DNA from: Streptococcus oralis
GTDB taxonomy: Bacteria; Bacillota; Bacilli; Lactobacillales; Streptococcaceae
Direction of reading: 5' to 3'
NCBI RefSeq assembly: GCF_004127215.1
Contig: NZ_QEWJ01000005.1
Coordinates: 62,001-126,000 of the forward strand
Length of the DNA: 64,000 nucleotides
The position numbers and the translations under genes are program-made. Shown here one piece after another: positions 11,549 to 21,552 of the stretch (positions within the stretch are counted from its first letter, which is position 1; every line of letters begins with the position of its first letter). The notes under the pieces are model-generated. The model saw nothing but the letters and a program-made list of their open reading frames with translations. It was not told where the DNA came from and did no database searches.

Positions 11549-11577
11549 ATTATACACGAAAAGAAAAAAATTGTCAG
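11549..11577 (-). promoter_or_regulatory. Sigma-A promoter of yefM-yoeB
   Basis: Minus strand: -35 CTGACA (11577-11572), 17-bp spacer, -10 TATAAT (11554-11549), about 30 bp before the YefM ATG. Confidence 0.75.
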
Positions 11578-11625
11578 GAACTCGTACAAGATTTTTCTTT
11601 TCTATCTATTTATTCGGAAAATTTC

Positions 11626-11653
11626 AAAAAGCCTACCTTTCAGTAGACTTAGT
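11626..11653 (-). terminator. Intrinsic terminator of the yqeM-tmcAL unit (copy 2 of a duplicated terminator)
   Basis: The same 28-base hairpin as at 10983-11010, here overlapping the tmcAL stop codon, with T residues following on the minus strand. Confidence 0.8.
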
Positions 11654-12746
11654 TTGATTCGATTTTGATAGGCACTCTGCCGAAATTCTGCTCTGAGAGA
11701 TTGGGAGTTCCCAGTCGGTAAATCTGGTCTGCCTTTTGGGTCATGGCATCCCAAGGTTCTTTCCCAATTCGGCTAAGTAGATGGACCTGCTCTTTCAGAG
11801 ACTTGAGGTGTTGTCTGCCTTTTTCTGTAAATCCAAGAACATGGATGGCTTCTGGCAAGTCGCTTTCTCTGGCCTGCACTAGGATATAGGTCAAGAGGCG
11901 TCTGACACGCGCCTTGGTGTAACGCTTGGTGGCAACCGCCTCGACCAATTCGTCAACAGACTGGGCTGTTTTGATAGAATCCTTGATGCGCACAGCCATT
12001 TCTTGATTGACCTGATAGATGGTGGTTAGGTCTGGATTTGACAAGATTTGATAGCGGAGCAAGGGAAAATAGTCATCCCAGCTCACCTTACTGGCTTGCT
12101 CAAAGAGAGCAACAGAAGGCATAAAGCGTTCTAAGAAATCTTGGTCTATTTGGTGCTGACGGAGGGCTGTCGCCGAGGCAAAGTCTACATTCTTGTCCAC
12201 AGAATGGTAACCAGCTCCCTGACGCTGAATGGGCTCAAGCTTGATGTTGCGTCCTGCAACTGCCTTTGCATAGGCCAGAGCAAGGACATGATTGGGCGTA
12301 TTGCCTGAAAAATCAAGACCCGCAAATTCCTTCCACATGGCTTGGGTTTTCTGAGGATAGGAGAGAGAATCAGGCAAATTTTCCACAAAATTCTCCATCT
12401 CTCTACCTTGCTCTGTGTATAAGTCAGCGATTTTCTGGTAATCCAGAACTTCTTCTGTCCCAAAAGCGAGGCTATCAATGCCCAACCGAGCCAAGATATC
12501 TACTGCTCCTTGTCCAAAGAAATCCGCTGCCTGAACACTGACTAAAAAAGGCAATTCCACGACCAAGTCTGCGCCATTTTCCAGTGCCATCTGAGTCCGT
12601 GTCCACTTGTCCACGATAGCCGGCTCTCCTCGTTGCATGAAATTTCCAGACATGGCAACAATTTTCAGCCCCTCTGCCTGATCCAGCAGGTATTTGTGCC
12701 CATTATGAAAAGGATTGAACTCCGCGATAATACCTATGATGCTCAT
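11649..12746 (-). CDS. tmcAL: tRNA(Met) cytidine acetate ligase TmcAL (YlbM family)
   Basis: Makes ac4C at the wobble base of elongator tRNA-Met using acetate and ATP, according to the family. The 365-residue protein has a nucleotidyltransferase-like N-terminus, [17 protein letters not shown], with the HxGH-type motif, then [16 protein letters not shown], another family signature. It lies 9 bp after the yqeM methyltransferase gene and ends in a terminator. This gene order is shared by many Firmicutes. Confidence 0.92.
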   Translation of the reverse strand: MSIIGIIAEFNPFHNGHKYLLDQAEGLKIVAMSGNFMQRGEPAIVDKWTRTQMALENGADLVVELPFLVSVQAADFFGQGAVDILARLGIDSLAFGTEEVLDYQKIADLYTEQGREMENFVENLPDSLSYPQKTQAMWKEFAGLDFSGNTPNHVLALAYAKAVAGRNIKLEPIQRQGAGYHSVDKNVDFASATALRQHQIDQDFLERFMPSVALFEQASKVSWDDYFPLLRYQILSNPDLTTIYQVNQEMAVRIKDSIKTAQSVDELVEAVATKRYTKARVRRLLTYILVQARESDLPEAIHVLGFTEKGRQHLKSLKEQVHLLSRIGKEPWDAMTQKADQIYRLGTPNLSEQNFGRVPIKIESN

Positions 12747-12755
12747 AGAAATCTC

Positions 12756-13502
12756 CTACTTCTGTGCGACAAAAAACCAACGTCTACTGTTTTCTGTCGG
12801 TTCCTTGTCCTCAAAATCCGCATAGAGTTTGAAAGACTTGAAGCCAGCTTGTTCCAGCAAAATATCATAGGTCAAAACCTCATAAGTCCGCTCCTCATGC
12901 ACTTCATCGTGGCGACTAAAGGACCCATCAGCCTCCTTGATAAAGAAGGTCAACTCATGTACGATGGAGTGAGGAGCTTCGTCCTCATAGGTGTCCCAGA
13001 GCATAGCAAAATCTTCCGCATTTTCATGGTAGGAATAGCCTGGAAAAACTTCATCTGTCTGATAGGTCGAATGCACATCAAAGATGAAAACTCCTTCTTC
13101 ATTAAGCGCATTGTGTACTTCCTTAAAGACGTCTCCTACTTCCACCTCATCCTGCATGTAGCAGATAGAGTCCGAGTAACACGTAACAAAGTCGTACTTA
13201 CCCGCCTTGGATAAATCCAGCATATTGCCTTCAATAAAATCAATCTTTTGCTTGGCTGAAGCAGCTCTCTTCTCCGCAATCTTCAGCATATCTGCGCTCA
13301 AGTCAAGCCCCGTCACATCAAAGCCAGCTTGAGAAAAGCGGACAGACTGGATACCTGTTCCACAAGCCAATTCTAAGAGTTTCTTTCTCTCCTTAGTCTT
13401 AGGCAAATGTCGCAGCGAAAAATCCGTCCATTTGTCGTATAAACTATCATCCATCACAGCATCGTAAACAGCCGCAAAGGTTTCATAAGTTGCCATATTC
13501 AT
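12756..13502 (-). CDS. yqeM: Class I SAM-dependent methyltransferase (YqeM family)
   Basis: Predicted small-molecule or RNA methyltransferase; the substrate is unknown for the family. The likely start is the ATG at 13502 or 13496 (MNMATYETFAAVYDAVMDD); longer in-frame extensions to 13565 have no ribosome site. The SAM motif is LELACGTGIQS, followed by DVTGLDLSADML with the acidic ribose-binding residue. It usually follows rsfS. Here about 315 bp including a terminator separate them, so it is probably transcribed separately with tmcAL. Confidence 0.85.
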   Translation of the reverse strand: MNMATYETFAAVYDAVMDDSLYDKWTDFSLRHLPKTKERKKLLELACGTGIQSVRFSQAGFDVTGLDLSADMLKIAEKRAASAKQKIDFIEGNMLDLSKAGKYDFVTCYSDSICYMQDEVEVGDVFKEVHNALNEEGVFIFDVHSTYQTDEVFPGYSYHENAEDFAMLWDTYEDEAPHSIVHELTFFIKEADGSFSRHDEVHEERTYEVLTYDILLEQAGFKSFKLYADFEDKEPTENSRRWFFVAQK

Positions 13503-13788
13503 GATACCAATTCCGCCCGTAATTCGATAGAAAATTAGGAGCCTAACGATGGAGCCGAGCTCCAAGGAAGGCTGTCTATTTTCCGAGAATTACAGGACGG
13601 GTTCTAATCCTTTCTAAAATATAAAGAGCGTTAAAAGCAAAGAGAAAATAGAAAACTTTCTGTCATATCATCAGATACAAGGGAAGTTACTCTTTTTCTC
13701 ACAGCTCTTAGCTCGTGTTCAGTTTCAACATCAACCAAACACGGCGCCCTTCACCTTTCCATCAATTTCTTTTAAAATAAGCAAAGAA

Positions 13789-13812
13789 ACCCAGTTGACT
13801 GCAACTGAGTTC
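13789..13812 (-). terminator. Intrinsic terminator downstream of rsfS
   Basis: An AACTCAGTTG.../...CAACTGGGTT stem on the minus strand, followed by TTCTTT, starting 6 bp past the rsfS stop. Confidence 0.65.
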
Positions 13813-13817
13813 ATCTC

Positions 13818-14171
<354 letters not shown>

Positions 14172-14765
14172 TTAGTCCTCTTTCAAATAGTGGACATAGG
14201 CGTTATAGGTTTCAAGGGTTTGGGGATAGATAGGCAATCCTTGGCGAGCCAAATGCTCGACAGTGTGAGCTGTTTCATAGGCCACTGCCTTATTGAGCGA
14301 TAGACTTGCAATCTCACGCGCCTGGTCCACTCCAGGGAAGGCACGATTGTGCTCGATGTAGTCTGCTACATAGATGACCTTATCTAAGTTGGTCATCTGA
14401 CCAGCCCCGACTGTATGGATTTCAATGGCTCGCAAAATTTCCGGATCTTGCAAGTTCAAATCTTCTTTGATTTTATAAATGCCGACCATGCCATGCCAGA
14501 CATTATTACCCCAGTTTTTGAGGTCAGGGTCTAGCTGATAACGGTCAATCAAGTCCAAAAATTCCTGATCTGACAGTTTCTTGGCATAATCATGGAGAAG
14601 ACCTGCAAGACCTGCTTTCTCGACATCAACTCCAAATCTCTCCGCTAGTTCTATGGCTGCACACTCTACACTCAAGCAATGGGTTAAGCGTTTCTCAGGT
14701 AGAAGCTCTGCCATTTTTTCCAACAAAGCCTCACGGGAGCAGTTGATATAGTCTTGATAGGCCAT
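14172..14765 (-). CDS. yqeK: Bis(5'-nucleosyl)-tetraphosphatase YqeK (HD domain)
   Basis: HD-domain enzyme that splits diadenosine tetraphosphate symmetrically, as shown for the family. The 197-residue protein has RLTHCLSVE with the first metal histidine, LLHDYAKK with the HD pair, and HGMVG and HTVGAG with further metal ligands. It overlaps nadD by 1 bp (ATGA-type coupling) and abuts rsfS. Confidence 0.94.
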   Translation of the reverse strand: MAYQDYINCSREALLEKMAELLPEKRLTHCLSVECAAIELAERFGVDVEKAGLAGLLHDYAKKLSDQEFLDLIDRYQLDPDLKNWGNNVWHGMVGIYKIKEDLNLQDPEILRAIEIHTVGAGQMTNLDKVIYVADYIEHNRAFPGVDQAREIASLSLNKAVAYETAHTVEHLARQGLPIYPQTLETYNAYVHYLKED

Positions 14766-15394
14766 CAGTAGAGTCCCTCCTTCTCGATGTAGTCTAGCAC
14801 TGGCTGAGGTAGGAGAAAGTTGGGTTTCCGACCTTGGGCAAGGAAATCACGCACCATGCTGGATGAGATATCCATGAGTGGTACATCCACCCAGATGACT
14901 GGATAGGAAGTCCCTGCCTTGTAGCGTGGGCGCTGAACCCCCACAAACTGAACCATGTCAACCAGCTCATCAATTCGGTACCACTTGGGCAGATAATCCA
15001 CCATATCAGCTCCGATAATGAAGTAATAATCCGTATCAGGATGTTGCTCTGTCAAAATCTTCATGGTGTCGTAGGTGTAAGAAATGCCCTTGCGCTCTAG
15101 CTCAATGGTTTCAATAGCTAGGCCTTCGATTCCCCCAATCGCCAATTCAAGCATCTTGAGACGGTGGTGTTCAGGGATGGTTTCTTTTTTATCTACATGA
15201 GGTGGCTGATATTCAGGCATGAGCAAGACTTGGTCCAGTCCTAACTGTTGCCGTACTTGGTCCGCCACAACAAGATGGGCATGGTGAACGGGGTTAAAAT
15301 TCCCCCCTAAAATCCCAACTTGTTTGCGTTTTTTCTCCTTGATTTCTGGCTCCAACTCTACCTTGGTAAAGGGAGTCAATAATTCGATTGCCAT
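14765..15394 (-). CDS. nadD: Nicotinate-nucleotide adenylyltransferase NadD
   Basis: Converts nicotinate mononucleotide to deamido-NAD in NAD synthesis. The 209-residue protein has a streptococcal N-terminal extension of about 25 residues, then the nucleotidyltransferase motif [29 protein letters not shown] lies mid-protein, and the ISSSMVR motif of the second signature lies near the C-terminus. It is in an operon with yhbY upstream and yqeK downstream. Confidence 0.96.
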   Translation of the reverse strand: MAIELLTPFTKVELEPEIKEKKRKQVGILGGNFNPVHHAHLVVADQVRQQLGLDQVLLMPEYQPPHVDKKETIPEHHRLKMLELAIGGIEGLAIETIELERKGISYTYDTMKILTEQHPDTDYYFIIGADMVDYLPKWYRIDELVDMVQFVGVQRPRYKAGTSYPVIWVDVPLMDISSSMVRDFLAQGRKPNFLLPQPVLDYIEKEGLY

Positions 15395-15445
15395 AGGCTC
15401 GTCTTCCTTTAATTCTCTGTAAAAACAGTTGTTTGGAGTAGGGTT

Positions 15446-15757
15446 TTAGATTTCTTTGACTTTCTTGGAAATCTTGCGATTTTCTTTCTTGCTGGATTGT
15501 TTAAACAAGATCAAGATGCGTCCGATTTTTTGGACAGTATCCACACCAATTTCTTCTTCCAAAATTTCAGCTACTTCGTGGATGTTCTCATCTGTGTTTT
15601 GTAAGAGAGTAACCTTGATCAATTCGCGGGCGTCAAGAGCCTGACGGACGCTAGTTTTGATTTGGTCGTTGAGACCATTTTTTCCGATTTGGATGATGGG
15701 TTTGAGGGTGTGTGCCTGGCTGTTGAGGAAGGCACGTTGTTTTGATGTTAATGACAT
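15446..15757 (-). CDS. yhbY: YhbY-family CRM-domain ribosome assembly RNA-binding protein
   Basis: Small RNA-binding protein associated with pre-50S particles. The 103 residues start MSLTSKQRAFLNSQAH, followed by PIIQIGKNGLND with the CRM-domain GxxG motif. The basic C-terminus (KKENRKISKKVKE) is consistent with RNA binding. It follows yqeH after 214 bp of hairpin-rich DNA. Confidence 0.94.
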   Translation of the reverse strand: MSLTSKQRAFLNSQAHTLKPIIQIGKNGLNDQIKTSVRQALDARELIKVTLLQNTDENIHEVAEILEEEIGVDTVQKIGRILILFKQSSKKENRKISKKVKEI

Positions 15758-15821
15758 AATCTTTCTTCCTTGTTTTTTGATAGTTATTTTAGGTGGGGAG
15801 GGACGGTCGGAACTAATTTTC

Positions 15822-15910
15822 CAAAGATTTCATCTTTGAAAAATGGATTTCCTAACCTCACAATTGAGCCTAGGTCTCAATTGTGCCCTTTGCCAATCTA
15901 AAGATTGGCA
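15822..15910. repeat. Cluster of three consecutive inverted repeats between yqeH and yhbY
   Basis: Three adjacent hairpins: CAAAGAT/ATCTTTG (15822-15839), CACAATTGAG/CTCAATTGTG (15859-15885) and TGCCAATCT/AGATTGGCA with a two-base loop (15891-15910). None is followed by a clear T-run, so they do not look like simple terminators. The rest of the 15758-15971 spacer shows nothing else. Confidence 0.6.
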
Positions 15911-15971
15911 ATCACACCACGGCAATAACTATCTCTGTATGAGCTCACTTTGTTCGCTCAGTGATTTTATT

Positions 15972-17078
15972 TTAAATAATGGCTTTTCGTGTGACGACGG
16001 CGACGCCTTCTGGTGCCCAGACGGCGACTTTAGCGCTTCCTGTTACACGGATCCAGCCGAGTCCTGAGATGACTAGGTCAGTCTTGTCCTTGATGGTAAA
16101 TACATGCTGGACTAGTTTGGGAAAATCTTCTTTTTCTTTACTATTTGGTGGTGTTAGAAGAGTTCCGAGATGCTTGTCATAAAAGGCACTAGCGCCTTCA
16201 AGCTTGGTACGGTGGAGTTTGAGTTCATTGTCAAAGAAAGCAGTAAATCCTTGCTTTTCTCCTGATATAAAGTCAAATCGTCCGAGACCTCCTAAAAACA
16301 GGGTTTGTTCAGGATTGAGCTGATAGGTTTTGGGCTTGATTTCCTTTTTAGGACTGACATACTTGAGGTTTTTGGCCGTCAAGTAGTGGGCCATCTGGTG
16401 ACGGTGGATAATCCCCGGTGTATCATAGATATAAGATCCGTCGTCAAGCGGAATCTCAATCTTGTCCAAGGTTGTCCCTGGGAAGCGCGAAGTCGTAATG
16501 ACATTCTGGTCACCCGTGATTTCTTGGATAATGGCATTGATAAGGGTTGATTTTCCAACATTGGTTACCCCAACGACATAGACATCGCGTCCCTTACGGT
16601 AATGTTCGATTTTATCAATGACTTCCTTGATGGCATGTTTATTTTGCGCCGAAGTTAGGACGACATCTACTGGACGAAGTCCTTCTTCGTGGGCACGTTC
16701 CATAAGCCACTGGCTAATCTTGCTCGGTTTAACAGACTTAGGCAGAATATCTTTTTTATTTCCGACCAAGAGAACATCATTGCCCGATACAAAGCGTGGC
16801 AAGCCTGGGATGACAGAACCATTAAAGTCAAAGATATCAATGACATTGACTACCAAGGCGTCACTGTCTCCTACCTCGTGCAAGAGCTTGAGGAAATCAT
16901 CATCCGTCAACTGGACATCTGTGATTTCATTGTAGTGACGGAGACGGAAACAGCGTTGGCAATAGACTTCGCCAGTCTCCAACCCTTTTTCAAGTGCCGA
17001 CTGGGGAGTAAATCCAAGACCAGCCTTGTCTGTCGTCTGAATGGTTGCTCCACAACCAATACAGAGAATTTCTTCCAT
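15972..17078 (-). CDS. yqeH: Ribosome biogenesis GTPase YqeH
   Basis: Circularly permuted GTPase needed for 30S assembly. The 368-residue protein has an N-terminal zinc finger (CIGCGATIQ and CQRCFRLRHY). The permuted G motifs come next: G4 VGNKKD first, then G1 GVTNVGKST, then G3 DTPGI. A C-terminal RNA-binding region completes it. It overlaps or abuts yqeG (3 bp gap). Confidence 0.96.
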   Translation of the reverse strand: MEEILCIGCGATIQTTDKAGLGFTPQSALEKGLETGEVYCQRCFRLRHYNEITDVQLTDDDFLKLLHEVGDSDALVVNVIDIFDFNGSVIPGLPRFVSGNDVLLVGNKKDILPKSVKPSKISQWLMERAHEEGLRPVDVVLTSAQNKHAIKEVIDKIEHYRKGRDVYVVGVTNVGKSTLINAIIQEITGDQNVITTSRFPGTTLDKIEIPLDDGSYIYDTPGIIHRHQMAHYLTAKNLKYVSPKKEIKPKTYQLNPEQTLFLGGLGRFDFISGEKQGFTAFFDNELKLHRTKLEGASAFYDKHLGTLLTPPNSKEKEDFPKLVQHVFTIKDKTDLVISGLGWIRVTGSAKVAVWAPEGVAVVTRKAII

Positions 17079-17080
17079 AG

Positions 17081-17608
17081 TTAAATTCCTTTTTTATATG
17101 TAATCGGTCCATACTTTTCAGTAATTTGCTTCATGACACGACGCTCGCGAGCTCGGTTAATCTGTGTCTTAATAGAGTCGTGTTGGACCAAGGGTTTGAC
17201 TAAGATCGATCGAATGCCTGCACGGTGGGCTGCTCGTATATCTGTCATAAGCTGATCGCCGACCATGACCACTTCATTTTTCTCATAGTGAAATTCCTTC
17301 ATGGCACGGTCTATTCCAAATGTGAAAGGTTTCAAGGCCCAATAAACGTAATCAATTCCAAATTTCTCAACTGCACGTTGGACCCGTTTTTTGGTATTAT
17401 TTGAGACCACGATGATGCGAATACCTGCATCCCGAAGGTCATGTAGCCATTGCTTCATCTCTGGCGTCCCATCAGGATTGTTCCAAGCAATGAGCGTATT
17501 GTCCAAATCGACCAAAACAGCCTTGATTCCGTGTGCCTGCAGACTTGGGACTGTCAGATCATAGACTGCTTCCACAGCAAAATCTGGCATATAGTTTTCA
17601 ATCGCCAT
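17081..17608 (-). CDS. yqeG: YqeG-family HAD phosphatase
   Basis: HAD-superfamily phosphatase of the YqeG (HAD IIIA) family; the substrate is not established here. The 175-residue protein has motif I LVDLDNTLIAWN with the catalytic Asp pair near residue 35, motif II VVSNN, and a late MVGDQLMTDI motif IV. It heads the yqeG-yqeH-yhbY-nadD-yqeK-rsfS cluster, a conserved ribosome-assembly neighbourhood, 14 bp after corA. Confidence 0.93.
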   Translation of the reverse strand: MAIENYMPDFAVEAVYDLTVPSLQAHGIKAVLVDLDNTLIAWNNPDGTPEMKQWLHDLRDAGIRIIVVSNNTKKRVQRAVEKFGIDYVYWALKPFTFGIDRAMKEFHYEKNEVVMVGDQLMTDIRAAHRAGIRSILVKPLVQHDSIKTQINRARERRVMKQITEKYGPITYKKGI

Positions 17609-17622
17609 TCTGACTCCTTTTC

Positions 17623-18531
17623 TTAACTATTTTTCGCAATTTTTCTTAAAATCAATGACAAAACCAGCCATAAGATCACACTAGCCAAGCTGATGTAGAC
17701 CCAAGCATAGGGCTCGTCTGTGAAGGGGAGGGGAACATTCATCCCGAAAAAGCCCGTCACTACTGCCAAAACAGCTAGCAAGACTGAAATGATGGTCAAG
17801 GTTGTCAAGTTATCATTCAGGTTATTATTCAGAATGTTGTTGTAAGAGGCTGATAGTTGTTGCAGAACTTGAGAAATCAAGTCTGTCATGGATACCAGCT
17901 GATGAGCCTCAATCATGGCATCATCAAACTGTTCTCTCTCAACCTCGTTAAAACTGCGATAAAGGGCATGTCCTTGGATATGTTCTAGCAACATGCGATT
18001 CTGCTTGGCAGCCGCTGTCAGATAGACCATACCAGTCTCCAAGTCAGAAAGAGCAAAGAGGTTTTTCTTGGTCGTTCGCTGACGCAAGAGGCCATTGACC
18101 TCATCCTTACTCTTATCCATCTGCTCGATGACAGGATAGTAGGCATTGCTGATGATTTCCAGACTGGCAAAGAGAAATTTGTAGATAGAAAGCATGTTAT
18201 GACTCTCTAAATAACGAGTCATCTGATCAATCACATAGGCATTTTTCTTATTGCTAATCGTAATCAAGCGATGATGTTCCACGATAAAGGTCATAGGAAA
18301 GGCTTCATAGTATTCCTTGTCCTTCTTCAAATCCAATACATTGTAGATAAAGGTGACGGTTCCACTTTCGCGGTGATAGTCCATGTGGGCACGCTCATTT
18401 CTATCCAGTGCGTATTCGATGGTTTCCTTGTCCAATCCATAGATTTCAGAGAGATCTTCTAGTTTTTTCAATTTTCCCACATCTAGGTTAATCCAAGTGC
18501 ATCCATTGCCCAACTGCTTTTCTACAAACAT
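17623..18531 (-). CDS. corA: CorA-family divalent metal (magnesium) transporter
   Basis: Predicted inner-membrane Mg2+/Co2+ channel. The 302-residue protein has a long soluble alpha/beta and helical N-terminal region, then two C-terminal transmembrane helices (about 245-267 and 275-297). The signature between them reads GFFGMNVP, the GMN motif that forms the selectivity filter. The basic tail RKIAKN is also typical. The ion specificity is inferred from the family. Confidence 0.92.
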   Translation of the reverse strand: MFVEKQLGNGCTWINLDVGKLKKLEDLSEIYGLDKETIEYALDRNERAHMDYHRESGTVTFIYNVLDLKKDKEYYEAFPMTFIVEHHRLITISNKKNAYVIDQMTRYLESHNMLSIYKFLFASLEIISNAYYPVIEQMDKSKDEVNGLLRQRTTKKNLFALSDLETGMVYLTAAAKQNRMLLEHIQGHALYRSFNEVEREQFDDAMIEAHQLVSMTDLISQVLQQLSASYNNILNNNLNDNLTTLTIISVLLAVLAVVTGFFGMNVPLPFTDEPYAWVYISLASVILWLVLSLILRKIAKNS

Positions 18532-18588
18532 ATTTTCTCCTTTACCAAACTCTTTCTATTGTACCACAAATCTGCCAAAATAGCAGAC

Positions 18589-19149
18589 CTACTCTGTGCG
18601 GGAAAAGTTGCTGACAACAGTGATATTTCGGTTAGGAACAAAGTGAAGGGCTTGGTCATCACTTCGAAGTTGGGTCGTACGGATTCCTACACTGACAACC
18701 TTGCCAGATACGGTAATCGGTCCATTTGTGAGAACAACTTCGTCGCCCACATCGAGCTGGCGTTCAAAGAGGATGAAAAAGCCATTGATGACATCGGATA
18801 GAAAGCCTTGCGCCCCCATACCAATGGCCACTCCGGCAATCCCCGCACCGGCAAGGAGGCTAGAAACTGGCAAACCTAAAATAGACAGGATGCAATAGAG
18901 CAAGAAGAAATAAAGAATGTAGTTAAAGACATTCTCCAGCAAACGGGAGATAGTCTTTTGTCTTCCTGCATCTCGATTTGAAAATTTAAGCGAGGGCTTG
19001 ACAATCTTTCGTACAGTTGCGTGAAGCATCTTTTTAGCTATATAAAATAGCAAAAACAAAATCAAAAGAGAAATCACCTTGGTCAAGAGATTCTCTAATA
19101 TGGTTGTTAAATCAAGTTTATCAAAATAGCGTTGAAAAAAATCTTGCAT
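18589..19149 (-). CDS. mscS: Small-conductance mechanosensitive channel (MscS family)
   Basis: Osmotic-downshift release channel in the membrane. From the ATG at 19149 (GGAG ribosome site) it has 186 residues with three hydrophobic segments. The pore helix is Gly/Ala rich (SLLAGAGIAGVAIGMG), and the signature QGFLSDVINGFFILFE is followed by GDEV of the beta domain. It is shorter than E. coli MscS (286), lacking most of the C-terminal cage, as is normal in streptococci. An upstream in-frame extension to 19203 has no ribosome site. Confidence 0.9.
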   Translation of the reverse strand: MQDFFQRYFDKLDLTTILENLLTKVISLLILFLLFYIAKKMLHATVRKIVKPSLKFSNRDAGRQKTISRLLENVFNYILYFFLLYCILSILGLPVSSLLAGAGIAGVAIGMGAQGFLSDVINGFFILFERQLDVGDEVVLTNGPITVSGKVVSVGIRTTQLRSDDQALHFVPNRNITVVSNFSRTE

Positions 19150-19240
19150 ATAAAACTCCTTTTTCCTATTATACCATAAAATAACCCGTCTCATTTCTTT
19201 CATAATTATTCAATTATCGGACCTATTTTCAAAATATCAC

Positions 19241-19269
19241 TTGCCTCTATAGCATATTTATACTATAAT
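19241..19269 (+). promoter_or_regulatory. Sigma-A promoter of sstT
   Basis: -35 TTGCCT (19241-19246), 17-bp spacer, -10 TATAAT (19264-19269), 30 bp before the ATG. Confidence 0.75.
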
Positions 19270-19298
19270 TATAAACAATACATTTGAAGGAGACTGCT

Positions 19299-20510
19299 AT
19301 GAAACGAATCATTAGAGCCTGGACTAAGGCAAGCCTCATCAAACGAATCCTCATTGGAATGATCTTGGGAGCTACATTAGGGATGCTCTTTCCAAGCCTT
19401 GCAGGAATTGGTCTGCTTGGAGACCTCTTTGTAGGCGGACTGAAAGCTATTGCTCCTATTTTGGTTTTTGCCCTTGTTGCCAATGCCCTTTCCCAGCACC
19501 AAAAGGGACAAAACACCAATATGAAAACGGTCATCTTTCTATACTTACTTGGAACCTTTGCTGCTGCATTGGTAGCCGTTCTAGCGAGTTTCTTACTACC
19601 TGTACAAATCACCCTGACCAGTGCAAATACAGAAGTTACTGCTCCTGACGGTATCGATCAAGTCCTCAGCAACCTCTTGCTCAAACTGGTGGACAATCCT
19701 CTAAATGCTATTGTTGAAGCCAACTATATCGGGATTCTCTCTTGGGCAGTCATCTTTGGCTTGGCTATGAGAGAGGCAAGTAAACACAGTAAAGAATTAC
19801 TGAAAACCATGGCAGATGTCACCTCTAAAATCGTGGAATGGATTATCAATCTAGCTCCTTTTGGGATTTTAGGCTTGGTGTTTAAGACCATCTCAGACAA
19901 GGGCATTGCCAGTCTGGCTAACTATGGTGTCCTCCTAGGACTCTTGATCGCCACCATGGCCTTTGTCGCTCTCATCATCAACCCGCTCATCGCCTTTCTC
20001 TTTATGAGGAAAAATCCCTATCCCCTTGTTTTGAAATGTCTACGTGTCAGTGGTATTACAGCCTTTTTCACTCGTAGCTCTGCTGCCAATATCCCAGTCA
20101 ATATGAAACTCTGCCAAGACCTAGGACTGAATCCTGACACCTACTCTGTTTCCATCCCACTTGGGTCGACTATCAATATGGCTGGCGCTGCCGTTACCAT
20201 TAACATCCTGACCCTGGCTGCTGTTAATACGCTAGGGATCTCTGTAGACTTTGGAACAGCTTTTGTCCTCAGCGTAGTAGCCGCCATTTCTGCCTGCGGT
20301 GCCTCTGGGATCGCTGGGGGTTCGCTTCTCCTTATTCCTGTCGCTTGTAGCCTCTTTGGGATTTCCAACGACTTGGCTATGCAAGTTGTCGGAGTCGGTT
20401 TTGTGATTGGTGTCGTGCAAGACTCTTGTGAAACAGCTCTAAACTCTTCTACAGACGTTCTCTTTACAGCGGTTGCCGAGTATGCTACAAACCGAAAACC
20501 TCGGCCCTAG
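19299..20510 (+). CDS. sstT: Serine/threonine:Na+ symporter SstT
   Basis: Dicarboxylate/amino acid:cation symporter family protein that imports serine and threonine with sodium. The start is the ATG at 19299, directly after an AAGGAG site at 19287-19292; a TTG at 19284 in the same frame would overlap that site. The 403-residue protein has about eight or nine hydrophobic segments. It also has the [10 protein letters not shown] and [13 protein letters not shown] segments that match the substrate and sodium-binding loops of this family. It is followed after 49 bp by the exporter-like gene. Confidence 0.93.
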   Translation: MKRIIRAWTKASLIKRILIGMILGATLGMLFPSLAGIGLLGDLFVGGLKAIAPILVFALVANALSQHQKGQNTNMKTVIFLYLLGTFAAALVAVLASFLLPVQITLTSANTEVTAPDGIDQVLSNLLLKLVDNPLNAIVEANYIGILSWAVIFGLAMREASKHSKELLKTMADVTSKIVEWIINLAPFGILGLVFKTISDKGIASLANYGVLLGLLIATMAFVALIINPLIAFLFMRKNPYPLVLKCLRVSGITAFFTRSSAANIPVNMKLCQDLGLNPDTYSVSIPLGSTINMAGAAVTINILTLAAVNTLGISVDFGTAFVLSVVAAISACGASGIAGGSLLLIPVACSLFGISNDLAMQVVGVGFVIGVVQDSCETALNSSTDVLFTAVAEYATNRKPRP

Positions 20511-20559
20511 TACCTGATTCCTCGTCGGACTCTCTATTTTACTATTATAGGAAATTCTC

Positions 20560-21513
20560 ATGTCTATCACTCAACGTACGACAAAACTGATCTTGGCGAC
20601 CTGCCTCGCTTGTTTTCTCGCTTATTTTTTAGATTTATCTTCGGCTGTTTCAGCTGGCATTATCGCCCTCTTAAGCCTTTCCGACACGCGTCGAAGCACA
20701 CTGAAATTAGCACGTAACCGCCTCTTTTCCATGCTCCTTGCGCTCGCTATCGGTGTTCTAGTCTTTCAGCTGACCGGCTTTCACATCTGGAGCCTAGGCC
20801 TCTATCTGGCCCTCTATGTGCCTCTAGCTTATAAAATGGGCTGGGAAATCGGCATCACACCTAGCAGTGTCTTGGTCGGTCATCTCTTGGTACAGGAGTC
20901 TACTTCTCCAGAACTCCTGCTCAATGAAGTGCTCCTCTTTCTCATCGGGACAAGCTTTGCTCTATTGATCAACCTTTACATGCCCTCTCGCGAGAAAGCC
21001 ATCCAAAGCTACCACCTTCAGGTCGAAGAAAAGTTAAAAGACATCCTGCTTCGCTTTAAATACTATCTGTCAAGAGGAGACGGACGCAATCAAGCCCAAC
21101 TCGTTGACGAATTGGATGAGCTTCTTGAAGAAGCCCTCAAGCTAGTCTATCTGGATCACTCGGACCAGCTCTTTCACCAAACGGACTACCACATCCACTA
21201 CTTTGAGATGAGACAGCGACAAAGTCGTATCCTGCGAAATATGGCCCAGCAGATCAATACCTGTCACCTAGCCGCTAGTGAGAGCTTGATTTTGGCCCAG
21301 CTCTTTGCTAAGATTGCTGCCCAGCTAAGCCAGACCAATCCTGCTCATGACTTACTCGATGACATCGAACGCTATCTGCAAGTCTTCCGCAATCGGAGTC
21401 TCCCTAAAACACGCGAGGAGTTTGAGACCCGCGCCACTCTCCTGCAGCTACTACGCGAAGCCGAAACCTTTATCCAGGTCAAGGTCGATTTTTACCAGAA
21501 ATATGGGAACTAG
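20560..21513 (+). CDS. Aromatic acid exporter family protein (ArAE/FUSC-like, DUF939)
   Basis: The 317-residue protein has four or five hydrophobic segments in the first 150 residues, then a mainly helical cytoplasmic domain (about 160-317). The start SITQRTTKLILATCLACFLAY and the SAGIIALLSL..RRSTLKLARNR region fit the ArAE_1 family. The substrate is unknown, and export of aromatic or other organic acids is only a family-level guess. It is cotranscribed with sstT (49 bp gap) and ends at a two-way terminator facing asp5. Confidence 0.8.
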   Translation: MSITQRTTKLILATCLACFLAYFLDLSSAVSAGIIALLSLSDTRRSTLKLARNRLFSMLLALAIGVLVFQLTGFHIWSLGLYLALYVPLAYKMGWEIGITPSSVLVGHLLVQESTSPELLLNEVLLFLIGTSFALLINLYMPSREKAIQSYHLQVEEKLKDILLRFKYYLSRGDGRNQAQLVDELDELLEEALKLVYLDHSDQLFHQTDYHIHYFEMRQRQSRILRNMAQQINTCHLAASESLILAQLFAKIAAQLSQTNPAHDLLDDIERYLQVFRNRSLPKTREEFETRATLLQLLREAETFIQVKVDFYQKYGN

Positions 21514-21518
21514 AATGC

Positions 21519-21552
21519 AAAGAACCTCAGAGGCCTTCCTCTGAGGTTCTTT
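21519..21552. terminator. Bidirectional terminator between the exporter gene and asp5
   Basis: A perfect 13-bp stem (AAAGAACCTCAGA / TCTGAGGTTCTTT) with an 8-base loop. The A/T-rich stem ends let it serve both converging transcripts. It overlaps the asp5 stop codon. Confidence 0.85.

Noticed and set aside
13503-13565. N-terminal extension of the yqeM methyltransferase
   Set aside because: No ribosome site upstream and no homology expected; the family begins near MATYETF.
15843-16067. Plus-strand frame over the yqeH end and the hairpin spacer
   Set aside because: Partly antisense to yqeH, no ribosome site, composition dominated by hairpin sequence.
19284-19298. TTG start of sstT
   Set aside because: It overlaps the AAGGAG ribosome site serving the ATG at 19299.
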